49,478 nt of DNA from an uncultured Aeromonadaceae bacterium (GTDB lineage: Bacteria; Pseudomonadota; Gammaproteobacteria; Enterobacterales; Aeromonadaceae), in NCBI GenBank assembly GCA_945957385.1, contig CAMFKP010000027.1, positions 1-49,478 on the forward strand, in the 5' to 3' direction. Under the pieces are notes generated by a model, which saw only the letters and a list, made by a program, of their open reading frames with translations, ran no database searches and had not been told where the DNA came from. The translations under genes and the position numbers were made by a program. Below, piece after piece: positions 32,041 to 39,779 of the stretch; positions within the stretch are counted from its first letter, which is position 1; every line of letters begins with the position of its first letter.

Positions 32041-33483
32041 TTATGCAAACAACTCAAGCTGGCAGCTGTCGTCGTTCGAGGCTTGGAATGTGGCCTGCGG
32101 ATTTTGTTGGCTGCCACGATTTGCAAACCGGCGTAGGGACTCTGCAATACCTTGTTCGGCAAGTGCCTGAAATGGTTGGCAGCATACACCTTGCCCCAAG
32201 ATTTCGTGCTTTACGGTTTCAGATGCATCGCCCAGAAGCTCGATTTTGTAGCCTTTAATCGCGCAGTGTTCTGCGGCGGTGAATTGGCGCAGCTTGCCAT
32301 CACCATATGGTGATGCCAGCTTGGGGTCAGAACTGCGGATCTTGCTGTATCCCTTGGTAAGACAAGGCACTTTGGTGCTTTCGCCGTCCACGATCTGCAT
32401 CGCGAAGGAGTTCCCTTTTTCCTTGTCTGCGATTTCCTTGGCTCGGAGTCCAGCCATATCAGACCAGCGTGGATGACCTTCAGGGAAGTGCTCAAGGATT
32501 TCTGCAAGGGTTTTAGGCTGATTACCAAGGCTAGGTGTTACCCAGTCCCAATTGAACTCAATGCCATGAGTCACGGCAACCAAAACCGAGCGCTTGCGAT
32601 TTTCTAGGCTGCCGAAATCGTGAGCGTTGATCTGCTTCTCATGAAGGTCATACCCCCATTCGTTCATTGTGGTGCGTAAAATTGCCATGCTTGCTGAAGA
32701 AAAGTAGGGTGTCACATTTTCAAAGCAAAGCATAGCTGGGTTCAAGCGAGCAGCGAGCGAGATAAAACTCACAATTAAATGCCCTACGTGATCATGCTCT
32801 TCTGGCATTGCGGTGCCTTTGCGAGCACGGCCCGCAACGCTAGCGCCGCTACAAGGGACGCCGGCCAGCAGTAGCGATACCTGAGGGATGCGATCAAGAA
32901 TAAATGGATCGTAGGCGATGGCCTGCATGGGCTGGGAGGTAACAAGAATGTTTTTATCCCAGTTGTGGCTATTGTGCTCACTGCACAGGTCAACTAAGTC
33001 TTCACGAATTTCGTTCAAGAACATCAGCTTTGTCTTGAAGCCAGCAGCTTTTAGACCGGAATCAATCGCATAGTCCATCATGCCGCCACCATGGCTGATA
33101 CTAGCCGTGCTGATAACACCGGCTTCCAGATCGGCTTTGAGGTGAGCTACACGAGCTGCTTTACGTTCTTCTACATGGGTGGGCTGAATGTAGATGGCAC
33201 CATCGGTACAAACGACACGTACGCAGTCCATGCCCTCAAACATGGCAAGGAGAGCGCGGTTATTTAGGTCAATAACGGCATGTGTTTTACCGCGTACTTC
33301 TTTGCTCGACACCACGCGAGCACCGTTTTCTGCGCGGCGGAGAATGATGGTTTTTTTGCTTTCGTCTTGCTCGATGTTGTATTGCTGACGTGGCTCCATG
33401 CCAGCACGGCGGAGTTCTTCACCCTGAAACCAGATGCGTGGTGTGCCGCGATTTTGGCCGATGTTTTTTTGGATTGTGAGCAT
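32041..33483 (-). CDS. C5-cytosine DNA methyltransferase (copy 2)
   Basis: A 480-aa protein beginning MLTIQKNIGQN at 33483, just after the leader's CCGGAGAA. The N-terminal 110 residues (IWFQGEELRRAGMEPRQQYN ... GAIYIQP) form a domain matching in layout that of the copy 1 protein and resembling SymE/AbrB-like folds. The methyltransferase core has motif I near 128-149 (SHGGGMMDYAIDSGLKAAG), motif IV AGVPCSGAS with catalytic C211, ENV (255-257) and ENRKRS (294-299). Motif IV keeps the Pro-Cys pair, so this copy is more likely active than copy 1. No cognate restriction gene is present; host-restriction evasion is inferred. Confidence 0.88.
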   Translation of the reverse strand: MLTIQKNIGQNRGTPRIWFQGEELRRAGMEPRQQYNIEQDESKKTIILRRAENGARVVSSKEVRGKTHAVIDLNNRALLAMFEGMDCVRVVCTDGAIYIQPTHVEERKAARVAHLKADLEAGVISTASISHGGGMMDYAIDSGLKAAGFKTKLMFLNEIREDLVDLCSEHNSHNWDKNILVTSQPMQAIAYDPFILDRIPQVSLLLAGVPCSGASVAGRARKGTAMPEEHDHVGHLIVSFISLAARLNPAMLCFENVTPYFSSASMAILRTTMNEWGYDLHEKQINAHDFGSLENRKRSVLVAVTHGIEFNWDWVTPSLGNQPKTLAEILEHFPEGHPRWSDMAGLRAKEIADKEKGNSFAMQIVDGESTKVPCLTKGYSKIRSSDPKLASPYGDGKLRQFTAAEHCAIKGYKIELLGDASETVKHEILGQGVCCQPFQALAEQGIAESLRRFANRGSQQNPQATFQASNDDSCQLELFA

Positions 33484-33561
33484 CGTTCTTCTCCGGTTTT
33501 GCCCCGCACCGTGCAGGGCTTTCATAAAGTATATATTAGCCCTTTATTGGTTAAGCGTCAA
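33484..33561 (-). promoter_or_regulatory. Leader element (copy 2 methyltransferase)
   Basis: -35 TTGACG (33556-33561), 17 bp, -10 TAATAT (33533-33538). The hairpin 33501-33519 has a T-G wobble in place of the mismatch, with GC/GC above and GCCC/GGGC below. ACCGGAGAA precedes the start. Confidence 0.9.
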
Positions 33562-33596
33562 GTGATCTTGCCGCGTGCTGGTGCTGCTTCAGGAAC

Positions 33597-33626
33597 AAAA
33601 AAACCCGCTACTTGGAGTGCGGGTTG
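33597..33626 (-). terminator. Terminator of the 34386 gene
   Basis: Minus-strand AACCCGCACTCCAAGTAGCG closing to GGGTTTTTTTG. Confidence 0.85.
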
Positions 33627-33645
33627 TCTATGTTTGAAACAAAAT

Positions 33646-34386
33646 TTAATGGGTGCTTGAGGCTTGTAGCATGGCAGTGCGCACCTCTTCGATCATGGTG
33701 ATGGTCGGAAGGTTGGCATTCTCATTCATAGCTGCAATGCCGGCCAAAAGTTCTTTGTTACTGGCCTCAGTTGGGACTAATTGGTATCCGTCTGGGGTTG
33801 TTTGGGCTGTCATTGCCCCCCATACAGCGCCAGACTTGAATGAGCGGAAGGCTTGGCGAACATCTTGATTTTTGTATTGGCGATCACTGGTCTTGTCGGA
33901 TAGTAGATTACGGCCAAAGCGCTCTACGTGTGCAGCCTCGAAGGCAGAAAGGGCGGAGGCGGCCAATTGCTGCTCGGTAGCCTGCGGGAGCTCCATAGTA
34001 CGAATGGATGATTTGGCATGCCAGCCAGCAAAATACGCATCTTTGGGGCTGACGTTGATGCAATAAGGCTCCTGTCGATCAGCGAATTCATGCCATGACA
34101 TTTCGAGCAGTGGTTGGTCCGCTTGATCGCTAGACTGAATGGGCAATGATGGGTTTTTAGTGGCTTTGGCATGCCAATCCATAACCAGTTTAACGACCGT
34201 ATCGCGTGAAATCATATCGAGACCGCGAATATCTGTGCTCGCAATTTTGATCAATTCGGCTGCCAATTCATATGCAGCATGGCAAGCAGCTGCATTATGT
34301 TTGACCTGATTAGTTATTCGCTCCAGTTGGGATTTGAGACGGATGATTTCAGCATCTTGGCTAGTGTTTTGGCCTTCTTGAGTCAT
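33646..34386 (-). CDS. Hypothetical protein, phage-like
   Basis: A 246-aa protein with an N-terminal coiled coil (SQDAEIIRLKSQLERITNQV) and two Trp-containing segments, DAYFAGWHAKSS and FRSFKSGAVWGAM, of a kind common in phage-encoded small proteins. No enzymatic motif. It is followed by its own terminator; the leader hairpin precedes it, but the promoter is unclear. Confidence 0.55.
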   Translation of the reverse strand: MTQEGQNTSQDAEIIRLKSQLERITNQVKHNAAACHAAYELAAELIKIASTDIRGLDMISRDTVVKLVMDWHAKATKNPSLPIQSSDQADQPLLEMSWHEFADRQEPYCINVSPKDAYFAGWHAKSSIRTMELPQATEQQLAASALSAFEAAHVERFGRNLLSDKTSDRQYKNQDVRQAFRSFKSGAVWGAMTAQTTPDGYQLVPTEASNKELLAGIAAMNENANLPTITMIEEVRTAMLQASSTH

Positions 34387-34434
34387 GAGTTTTCCTTGTT
34401 TCGCCCTGTGATAAGCACTGGGCTCATGTTATTA
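34387..34434 (-). promoter_or_regulatory. Leader hairpin (34386 gene)
   Basis: The hairpin 34403-34423 has GCCC/GGGC, an A-A mismatch and a GT/AC inner stem. AAGGAAAA replaces CCGGAGAA. TAATAA lies just upstream, but no matching -35 is seen. Confidence 0.68.
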
Positions 34435-34442
34435 GGGACTTG

Positions 34443-35513
34443 TCACAATATTACTTCATGTGGATCTTTGGAGGTCTTGGTGTAAACGTACGAATCTGCA
34501 TGTTGTTCAAGATAGCGAATGGCGCGTTGTAAATAGCCTGTCTGATCAATGCCAACCATATCTAATAAGGTTCGTGTTTTACTGATTTCAGGCAGTAAAA
34601 TCGCCTTAGCCTTTTTGGTATCGATAGGCTGATCATGTAAGCCATACAGATAAATTTTAGCGAGCTCAACCCGTACTGCTTGGGACGGCATGAGTTCATG
34701 CATGATCTGCAATGCCTTCTGCACTTGATCAGGCTGATTTTTCTTTGAAAAAAGAATATCCACGTATTCACGCGATGCCAATCTGCCCTGGGTTCGCTGA
34801 TAAATACGATATATTTCGGCCTCTGGATCTGGGCAAAGTCCTTGAGTATCAGTAATCAAACCCTTCATTAGCTTGTTAGCGTAAACGAGTGAGCAGGGCA
34901 TATTGCCAACTTTAACGCCATCAATGATCTTGGCAATAGCCATGTTAAGCAGATTTTCGGCCTCGGCTGGATCTGTCTCTTGTTGATATCGTTTCATTAT
35001 CTGAATATATTCGCGGAAAAACAGCGCTCCATACTCAGATTGAATTCGATAGGGTTCTTCGGGGGAGGGCTCAAATGTAGGGATGTTTTTAAGGAGACTT
35101 CGAGGGTCATCAGACTCTAGCCAATCGAGCAGGTACATTAAATGACCTTTTCGATATACACCACCAGTCTTGGCTCCGATTAGCTCGATGTAATATTGAT
35201 ATCGCTGCTGGTCAGTTAGCGAGAATTCTTTGGTATGTTGCAAGAGATCAGATTTACTAATTAGATCGGATTGCTCATCAACCAGATCCATTGCAATTGT
35301 AAGGCCCATCATATTTACGATGGTACGTTGATATAGATAAATGGCAAGAGAGATAACTACTATTTGAATTGCAACCCATACGTATTGTTGCGTGATGATC
35401 ATCACCAGTAGATGCAACGACATGAAAATGATGACCGCTTTCATTAGTAATTTTCGGATTGCTTGACTCCGCTCGATTCGAGCTCTTTGTTCTGATCGGG
35501 GGGATTTTTGCAT
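34443..35513 (-). CDS. Membrane-anchored helical-repeat protein
   Basis: A 356-aa protein with two membrane helices (about 22-42 and 45-63) and a long alpha-helical C-terminal region that looks like tetratricopeptide or Sel1-type repeats (NLLNMAIAKIIDGVKVGNMP, ALQIMHELMPSQAVRVELAKIYLYG). Such domains hold protein partners. It begins 34 bases after the preceding gene and so is probably part of the 36165-35921-35513 operon. No named family. Confidence 0.6.
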   Translation of the reverse strand: MQKSPRSEQRARIERSQAIRKLLMKAVIIFMSLHLLVMIITQQYVWVAIQIVVISLAIYLYQRTIVNMMGLTIAMDLVDEQSDLISKSDLLQHTKEFSLTDQQRYQYYIELIGAKTGGVYRKGHLMYLLDWLESDDPRSLLKNIPTFEPSPEEPYRIQSEYGALFFREYIQIMKRYQQETDPAEAENLLNMAIAKIIDGVKVGNMPCSLVYANKLMKGLITDTQGLCPDPEAEIYRIYQRTQGRLASREYVDILFSKKNQPDQVQKALQIMHELMPSQAVRVELAKIYLYGLHDQPIDTKKAKAILLPEISKTRTLLDMVGIDQTGYLQRAIRYLEQHADSYVYTKTSKDPHEVIL

Positions 35514-35546
35514 ATCTAACCTTCGTTGTAGATCTTTCGTAAGTCT

Positions 35547-35921
35547 TTAGTTGATCGGTTCAATCACATCATCCAGACATCCGGCGATCTGATCTGGGTG
35601 GTAGTGGCCTGTGATTTGGCCAAGGCGCATCTGGATGTTGGGCCTCCCTACTTTTTCGAGGTAGGCCATAGCTCCTGCGCACATACTTTCATTGTTCGAT
35701 GGTACGTATGTCGTCTCGCCATTATCATGATCGATCCAGTGACCGCCTTGCTTGCCGTGTACGGTTTTATGACAATGGAAGGTGGTTGTATCATCACTGA
35801 CCAAACCATGAATAATGCCCTCAAGCCGGCCAGGCCTAAGATCAATTGCACCTACTTTTAGAAATGGGCAGTTTGAACATGGGCGTTTGAGTTTAAAAGC
35901 GCTTTCGATTGCGTTTGGCAT
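35547..35921 (-). CDS. Cys-rich protein, DUF-type (CxxCPF ... CHKT ... CAGA)
   Basis: A 124-aa protein with three conserved-looking blocks: PCSNCPFLK, FHCHKTVHG and MCAGAMAYLEK. This pattern recurs in small phage and plasmid proteins that probably bind zinc or an iron-sulfur cluster; no activity is known to me. ATG at 35921 has AAGGG eight bases upstream and is preferred to an upstream ATG at 35957. Confidence 0.62.
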   Translation of the reverse strand: MPNAIESAFKLKRPCSNCPFLKVGAIDLRPGRLEGIIHGLVSDDTTTFHCHKTVHGKQGGHWIDHDNGETTYVPSNNESMCAGAMAYLEKVGRPNIQMRLGQITGHYHPDQIAGCLDDVIEPIN

Positions 35922-35997
35922 TGTGGAGCCCTTTGATTCAAGAGTAGATGTAGCCATCAATCGGACGGAATTTATGGCCCAAAATAGTATATTGGGT

Positions 35998-36165
35998 TTA
36001 GATTTTTTCGCGTACAGGGTCGGAAATCATGGGGCATTCATTTTTGCAAAAAGCCTCGTATTTCTGAAAGGCGGCGAGGGAGAAGGCTGCTTGAATTAAT
36101 TGTTTGTATGCAGCTACAACTTTGTTGCACTGTCGGCGGTATTCTTTATTGTTGAAATCTTTCAT
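35998..36165 (-). CDS. Small 55-aa protein behind a leader element
   Basis: A short gene starting at 36165 just after ACCGGAGAAAGCCG. It encodes MKDFNNKEYRRQCNKVVAAY, continues helical (KQLIQAAFSLAAFQKYEAF), and ends with CKNECP and VREKI. Two cysteines four residues apart could bind metal. The consensus leader and close ribosome-binding site make it credible despite its length. First gene of the operon running to 34443. Function unknown. Confidence 0.72.
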   Translation of the reverse strand: MKDFNNKEYRRQCNKVVAAYKQLIQAAFSLAAFQKYEAFCKNECPMISDPVREKI

Positions 36166-36240
36166 CGGCTTTCTCCGGTTACTCCCTGCTACCTGCTGGG
36201 TTCGTGTGGTCTATTTTAGTCCTTTTGTATGGATTGTAAA
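36166..36240 (-). promoter_or_regulatory. Leader element (36165 gene)
   Basis: -35 TTTACA (36235-36240), 16 bp, -10 TAAAAT (36213-36218). The hairpin 36183-36200 has CCC/GGG, an A-A mismatch and GC/GC. ACCGGAGAA precedes the start. Confidence 0.82.
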
Positions 36241-36335
36241 GTGGTTTTGGGTACGAAACGCTGATAAACTGGCAATGGATCAAGGTGATACAGCAGGATG
36301 CCCCGCATGGGGGCAGGGCATCTTATCTAGTCAGG

Positions 36336-38210
36336 TCACGCAAACATATCCATCTGTTCGTAGTTGGCCGATGGCGTCTCTACATGGTTGCTAGGCTTTG
36401 GTTTCGCAGGCTTGCCGCTTTTCGTGATCTCGGCTACATCAACGACGAATAATCCGCCAAGCTTTTCAAGGCGCTGTGCTTTGCGTTCTTCAACGGCTGC
36501 ACGTTCAGCTTCTTCATCAACACCGACGACGCGCAATGTAGCCGGATCTGCCATCGCCAGTAGTTTCTCTGGTGATTGCTGGCCCGCAATACCCATGCGC
36601 TCACGCCATGCGGTGCGAGCCACCATCTCATCGTGGGCAATTGCTGTAGTCGTGTTCATTTTAATGGCACCATAGCGGACCCAGAAACGATATGCCTCCG
36701 CGTAGCGTCCTTTTGTGCGGAATTCTTCAAGGCGATCCGACTCGTAATCCTCAGCCATATACAGGCTTTCCAGATGCACTTTGAACGTACCTTGCTCGAT
36801 CACGAACTCAGGTACAGCTGCACCACTCTTGGTGTGACGTAGCATGCCTTCTGTGTCGAAGGCGGCCATTTCGTGCTCCATGCTACGCAGGCCACCAAAG
36901 GCCATGCTACCCCAATGTCCTTCGACCTTGATCTTGCCAGCGGTATAAGGTTTGCGTGGGACATAGGCTACATCTGGTACTTCGTAGAATGCACGGCCCT
37001 CCATGATGTTGCGGAATTCGCGCAGGGCAGTGCCTTGTACATGGTATCCTGCGAGCGACCAGTACACATCCAGCATGAATGCGGTCTCTTCGTTGGCGAA
37101 GCTGAAACGTGGTCGAATGCCTTTTTCTGCGGCGGCAAAGATTTCGGCGTACTGGAGGCTGATCATGTAACGCCACAGGTCCAGCACCATGTTCGGTGAA
37201 TAGGTGTCAGGCTCAACCAAAATATAACCATCCTCGGTCATTGTGCGGCCAACCCAATTACGGCGTGACCAGTCCCAGCGAGTGTTGCTAATAAATGAGC
37301 GAAGTTTAGCCAGGCCATCCATGAAACCATACTTCTCAGGGTTGCTTTTGCGCATGGTATCGGCTGATTTATCTTCAGCAACGCTTGTACACAGCGAGCA
37401 GCCCAGCCTCGCGCCGCAACTCTTAGACTGGACTTTCCCTGAACTGAGTTCTTCAGTAAAAATCTCATCTGCTTTGAAACCACAAGTAGTACCGCCGCCT
37501 GCATCGCCGTAGATCTCGTCGATCTCAAGAAAGTCGCTGTAGCTAGTGCGCTGGCCGTCACGATGCTCAAGTAGGAACATCCATACGTCTTCGAGTGACC
37601 AATGCATGATCGGTGACATTACGAGCCCGCCAGATTGAGAACGCACTGGGTTTACATCGGATTCACCGCGTTCGTTCATGCCGGATGCGCGCTTTACTGA
37701 CTCTTCAAGTCGGGTGCCGATCAAGACAACCATTTCATTGTCTTGGCCTTTTTTGAGCTTTAGCAGCGGGAACTGCGCATTCAATTCAGCGATCAGTTCA
37801 GCCCGTGCTGTTACTTGTGGACGGACTTTATAGTTCACCGAGCATTCAGATGAACCTGGGAAGCTTGGAATGGTAGTCCCAGTCAAAATTTTGCCAATGA
37901 AGCCAGAGAGGAAAGTTGGGCGAGCAATTTTGGTGGCAAAGTTGATATTATGCAGTTCCGCATAGGCACGCATCTTTGACATCTCACGGGTTAGGTGAGG
38001 CAGCACGACAGGGTTATCGATGCCAGTATCTGCAGTGGTTACACGCAATACAGGCTCAAGTCCGTCTACTGAGGCACGCTTGGCCGCTTCAAAAGCGAGG
38101 GCGCAGACTGTCGTTGAGTCTTTGCCTGAGAAGCCGATAGAAACAGGCCGTTTTTGCTCAAAAAGAGCGTAGATAGCTAAAACAGCATTCTCAACTTGTT
38201 GATCCCACAT
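36336..38210 (-). CDS. PAPS-reductase / DndC-family PP-loop protein
   Basis: A 624-aa protein with a PP-loop, IGFSGKDSTT (25-34), of the ATP-pyrophosphatase superfamily. C243 and the cluster SCGARLGCSLC (C265, C271, C274) resemble the iron-sulfur cysteines of DndC-type proteins. DndC-like enzymes act in DNA phosphorothioation; CysH enzymes reduce PAPS. At 624 aa it is longer than CysH (about 240) and than DndC (about 500), with an unassigned C-terminal half ending EQMDMFA. No dndA, B, D or E homologue is in the window. A DNA- or nucleotide-modifying role in evading host defences is inferred. It has a full leader promoter. Confidence 0.75.
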   Translation of the reverse strand: MWDQQVENAVLAIYALFEQKRPVSIGFSGKDSTTVCALAFEAAKRASVDGLEPVLRVTTADTGIDNPVVLPHLTREMSKMRAYAELHNINFATKIARPTFLSGFIGKILTGTTIPSFPGSSECSVNYKVRPQVTARAELIAELNAQFPLLKLKKGQDNEMVVLIGTRLEESVKRASGMNERGESDVNPVRSQSGGLVMSPIMHWSLEDVWMFLLEHRDGQRTSYSDFLEIDEIYGDAGGGTTCGFKADEIFTEELSSGKVQSKSCGARLGCSLCTSVAEDKSADTMRKSNPEKYGFMDGLAKLRSFISNTRWDWSRRNWVGRTMTEDGYILVEPDTYSPNMVLDLWRYMISLQYAEIFAAAEKGIRPRFSFANEETAFMLDVYWSLAGYHVQGTALREFRNIMEGRAFYEVPDVAYVPRKPYTAGKIKVEGHWGSMAFGGLRSMEHEMAAFDTEGMLRHTKSGAAVPEFVIEQGTFKVHLESLYMAEDYESDRLEEFRTKGRYAEAYRFWVRYGAIKMNTTTAIAHDEMVARTAWRERMGIAGQQSPEKLLAMADPATLRVVGVDEEAERAAVEERKAQRLEKLGGLFVVDVAEITKSGKPAKPKPSNHVETPSANYEQMDMFA

Positions 38211-38288
38211 CGGAATACTCCGGTTATGCCCTGCGGTATTGCTGGGCTTCTTGAGATATATATTAGTCCTTTATTGGTGCTTTGTCCA
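38211..38288 (-). promoter_or_regulatory. Leader element (PAPS-reductase-like gene)
   Basis: -35 TGGACA (38283-38288), 17 bp, -10 TAATAT (38260-38265). The hairpin 38228-38247 is the consensus form: GCCC/GGGC, A-A mismatch, GC/GC. ACCGGAG follows. Confidence 0.9.
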
Positions 38289-38315
38289 GTTGTTTGATCA
38301 GTCTAATTCACTAAA

Positions 38316-38924
38316 TCAATCGAAGTTGTAATCTAAGAAAATCTCAGCGGCCTGAAGGTATTTTTTGGGCGTTGTGCGGAAGGCGGGAAGAGCAATCTGC
38401 TTCCAGTTCTGGGTCTTCTTGTAGCCATGGGCACCGTCTTGCTCCAAGGCACCTTCGTTTAGCTTTACGTATTCAACCAGGACATTAGAGGCCATCGCAC
38501 GTTTAAGGCCCAAGGCATCAAGCAGATCTGCACGTTTTACAGAGCCATTGAGTTCAACCAAGCTCTCGATGAGAGCATGTCGAGGGTTAGCTTTGAAGCC
38601 TGAAGGCAAATATGTTTTGGCTGCCCGCAGAAATGTTTTTGCGTCAACACCGGTCAGAAAAATGGGATTCCAGTTTTCTGTCGGGATATATTGCTTGCTG
38701 TGGCCCTTGTCGTGAAGTGGCAGTGAATTCTCGGGGATGAGCTTGCGATATCGTGCCAAGAGTTTGGTAGCAGCGGGGCCGGAAATCGGGACGATATCAA
38801 GGAATTCGCGACGCTCCAGGCTGCCATTAGAAATGAGCAGCGCTTCGAGAACGCACATCAAAGATTTTTCTGGGATGTGCTCACTTTTATTTCGGGTCTT
38901 TGGCTGATTTTCATTAGTAGTCAT
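38316..38924 (-). CDS. Duplicated winged-helix-like protein
   Basis: A 202-aa protein made of two related halves. ALLISNGSLERREFLDIV (about 28-45) matches ESLVELNGSVKRADLLDAL (about 118-136), and each is followed by an Arg/Lys helix, a short turn with GHSKQYIP or GAHGYKKT, and KTFLRAAKTYL or KKYLQAAEIFL. The pattern suggests two winged helices, hence DNA binding. It has no leader hairpin; its gene sits between the leader units of 38210 and 39335. Confidence 0.6.
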   Translation of the reverse strand: MTTNENQPKTRNKSEHIPEKSLMCVLEALLISNGSLERREFLDIVPISGPAATKLLARYRKLIPENSLPLHDKGHSKQYIPTENWNPIFLTGVDAKTFLRAAKTYLPSGFKANPRHALIESLVELNGSVKRADLLDALGLKRAMASNVLVEYVKLNEGALEQDGAHGYKKTQNWKQIALPAFRTTPKKYLQAAEIFLDYNFD

Positions 38925-38984
38925 GGTTTTTTCTCGCAGGTTTTTGATAGATTATTTTTCAATTAGGCGTCTATGGTTTATGGG

Positions 38985-39335
38985 TCAAATCATAGGTTTA
39001 TTCATATGATATTGACCAGCCTTTTTGTTAGTAAAACGATATCCAATAAATTGTCCTGCATCGTTTTCAAGGACGGTTGATGTCAAATCACTTTTATCAG
39101 TGGAATTGACATGAAAAATCAAATTCTTTTCTTCATCCAATGATGCGTTGATTGCGTATGGGCCGATGTTGATCTGCTGGCTGTTGTGGTCTAAGCCGCT
39201 CTTACGGAGCTCAGCCTGGAGGATATCGGCAATAACCTGACTCGTGTCAGGGCTGTTGGAAATTCTCGCGTGGTAGATCCGGTCTAGATCACGTCGATGG
39301 ACGTTGGTAAGTATCTGTAGCATAGACGCTAACAT
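38985..39335 (-). CDS. Hypothetical protein
   Basis: A 116-aa protein starting MLASMLQILTNVHRRDLDRIY. Mixed alpha/beta with INIGPYAINASLDEEKNLIFHVN; no motif recognised. It follows a full leader element, with GAAGGAA as ribosome-binding site, and is the first leader unit downstream of the replication gene. Confidence 0.55.
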   Translation of the reverse strand: MLASMLQILTNVHRRDLDRIYHARISNSPDTSQVIADILQAELRKSGLDHNSQQINIGPYAINASLDEEKNLIFHVNSTDKSDLTSTVLENDAGQFIGYRFTNKKAGQYHMNKPMI

Positions 39336-39412
39336 GTTTATTCCTTCGTTGCATGCCCTGCCAATGCTGGGCTCATGGATGACATATTATGCATGAGTTA
39401 CCTTTTTCGCAA
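39336..39412 (-). promoter_or_regulatory. Leader element (39335 gene)
   Basis: -35 TTGCGA (39407-39412), 17 bp, -10 TAATAT (39384-39389). The hairpin 39355-39372 is consensus with a four-base loop. The ribosome-binding site is AAGGAA instead of CCGGAG. Confidence 0.85.
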
Positions 39413-39779
39413 GATATATTTTAGCCCATAGGGTTATCGGGTGGTTTGGGTATTGGATCGTATAGCCTATTTTATAGCCTATGAGAGAGCGTTTGGTGAA
39501 GAGGACGTGCAGGCGCATGTCATCGGGCTAGCATGTTAAAAGTAGCCACTGCCTTTGGGATGGATGAGTGCTATGAAGGGTGGGAGCCCAGATGTTGTTG
39601 AGCAAGGCTAACTGTTAATGAGGCCCATGTTTAAAGCAGGCCTCTAAATTCTGGGGAATGTGAACGGAGGTGGGGGACGTAGAGCATTTTGTCTCAATGC
39701 TCTACGTAAGACGATGGCGTTGAAATTAGTGAGTAAGCGGAGCGGATGATATTATCAACATGGTCTTTGATCGATTTCA
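39413..39779. other. Non-coding region downstream of rep
   Basis: No credible gene. It contains a perfect 11-bp inverted repeat CGTAGAGCATT/AATGCTCTACG (39679-39707) that could be a rep terminator or RNA hairpin although it lacks a T-run, and a tandem TATAGCCTA repeat near 39460-39481. Confidence 0.5.

Noticed and set aside
24364-39412. Leader elements as insertion sequences or MITEs
   Set aside because: No terminal inverted repeats or target duplications; each copy sits exactly at a gene start with conserved promoter spacing, which fits regulation rather than transposition.
24364-39412. Leader elements as Frpo/ssi-type single-strand promoters
   Set aside because: In those the promoter boxes lie inside a folded strand. 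Here -35 and -10 have no pairing partner nearby and the hairpin is downstream of the -10, so ordinary double-strand promoters are simpler.
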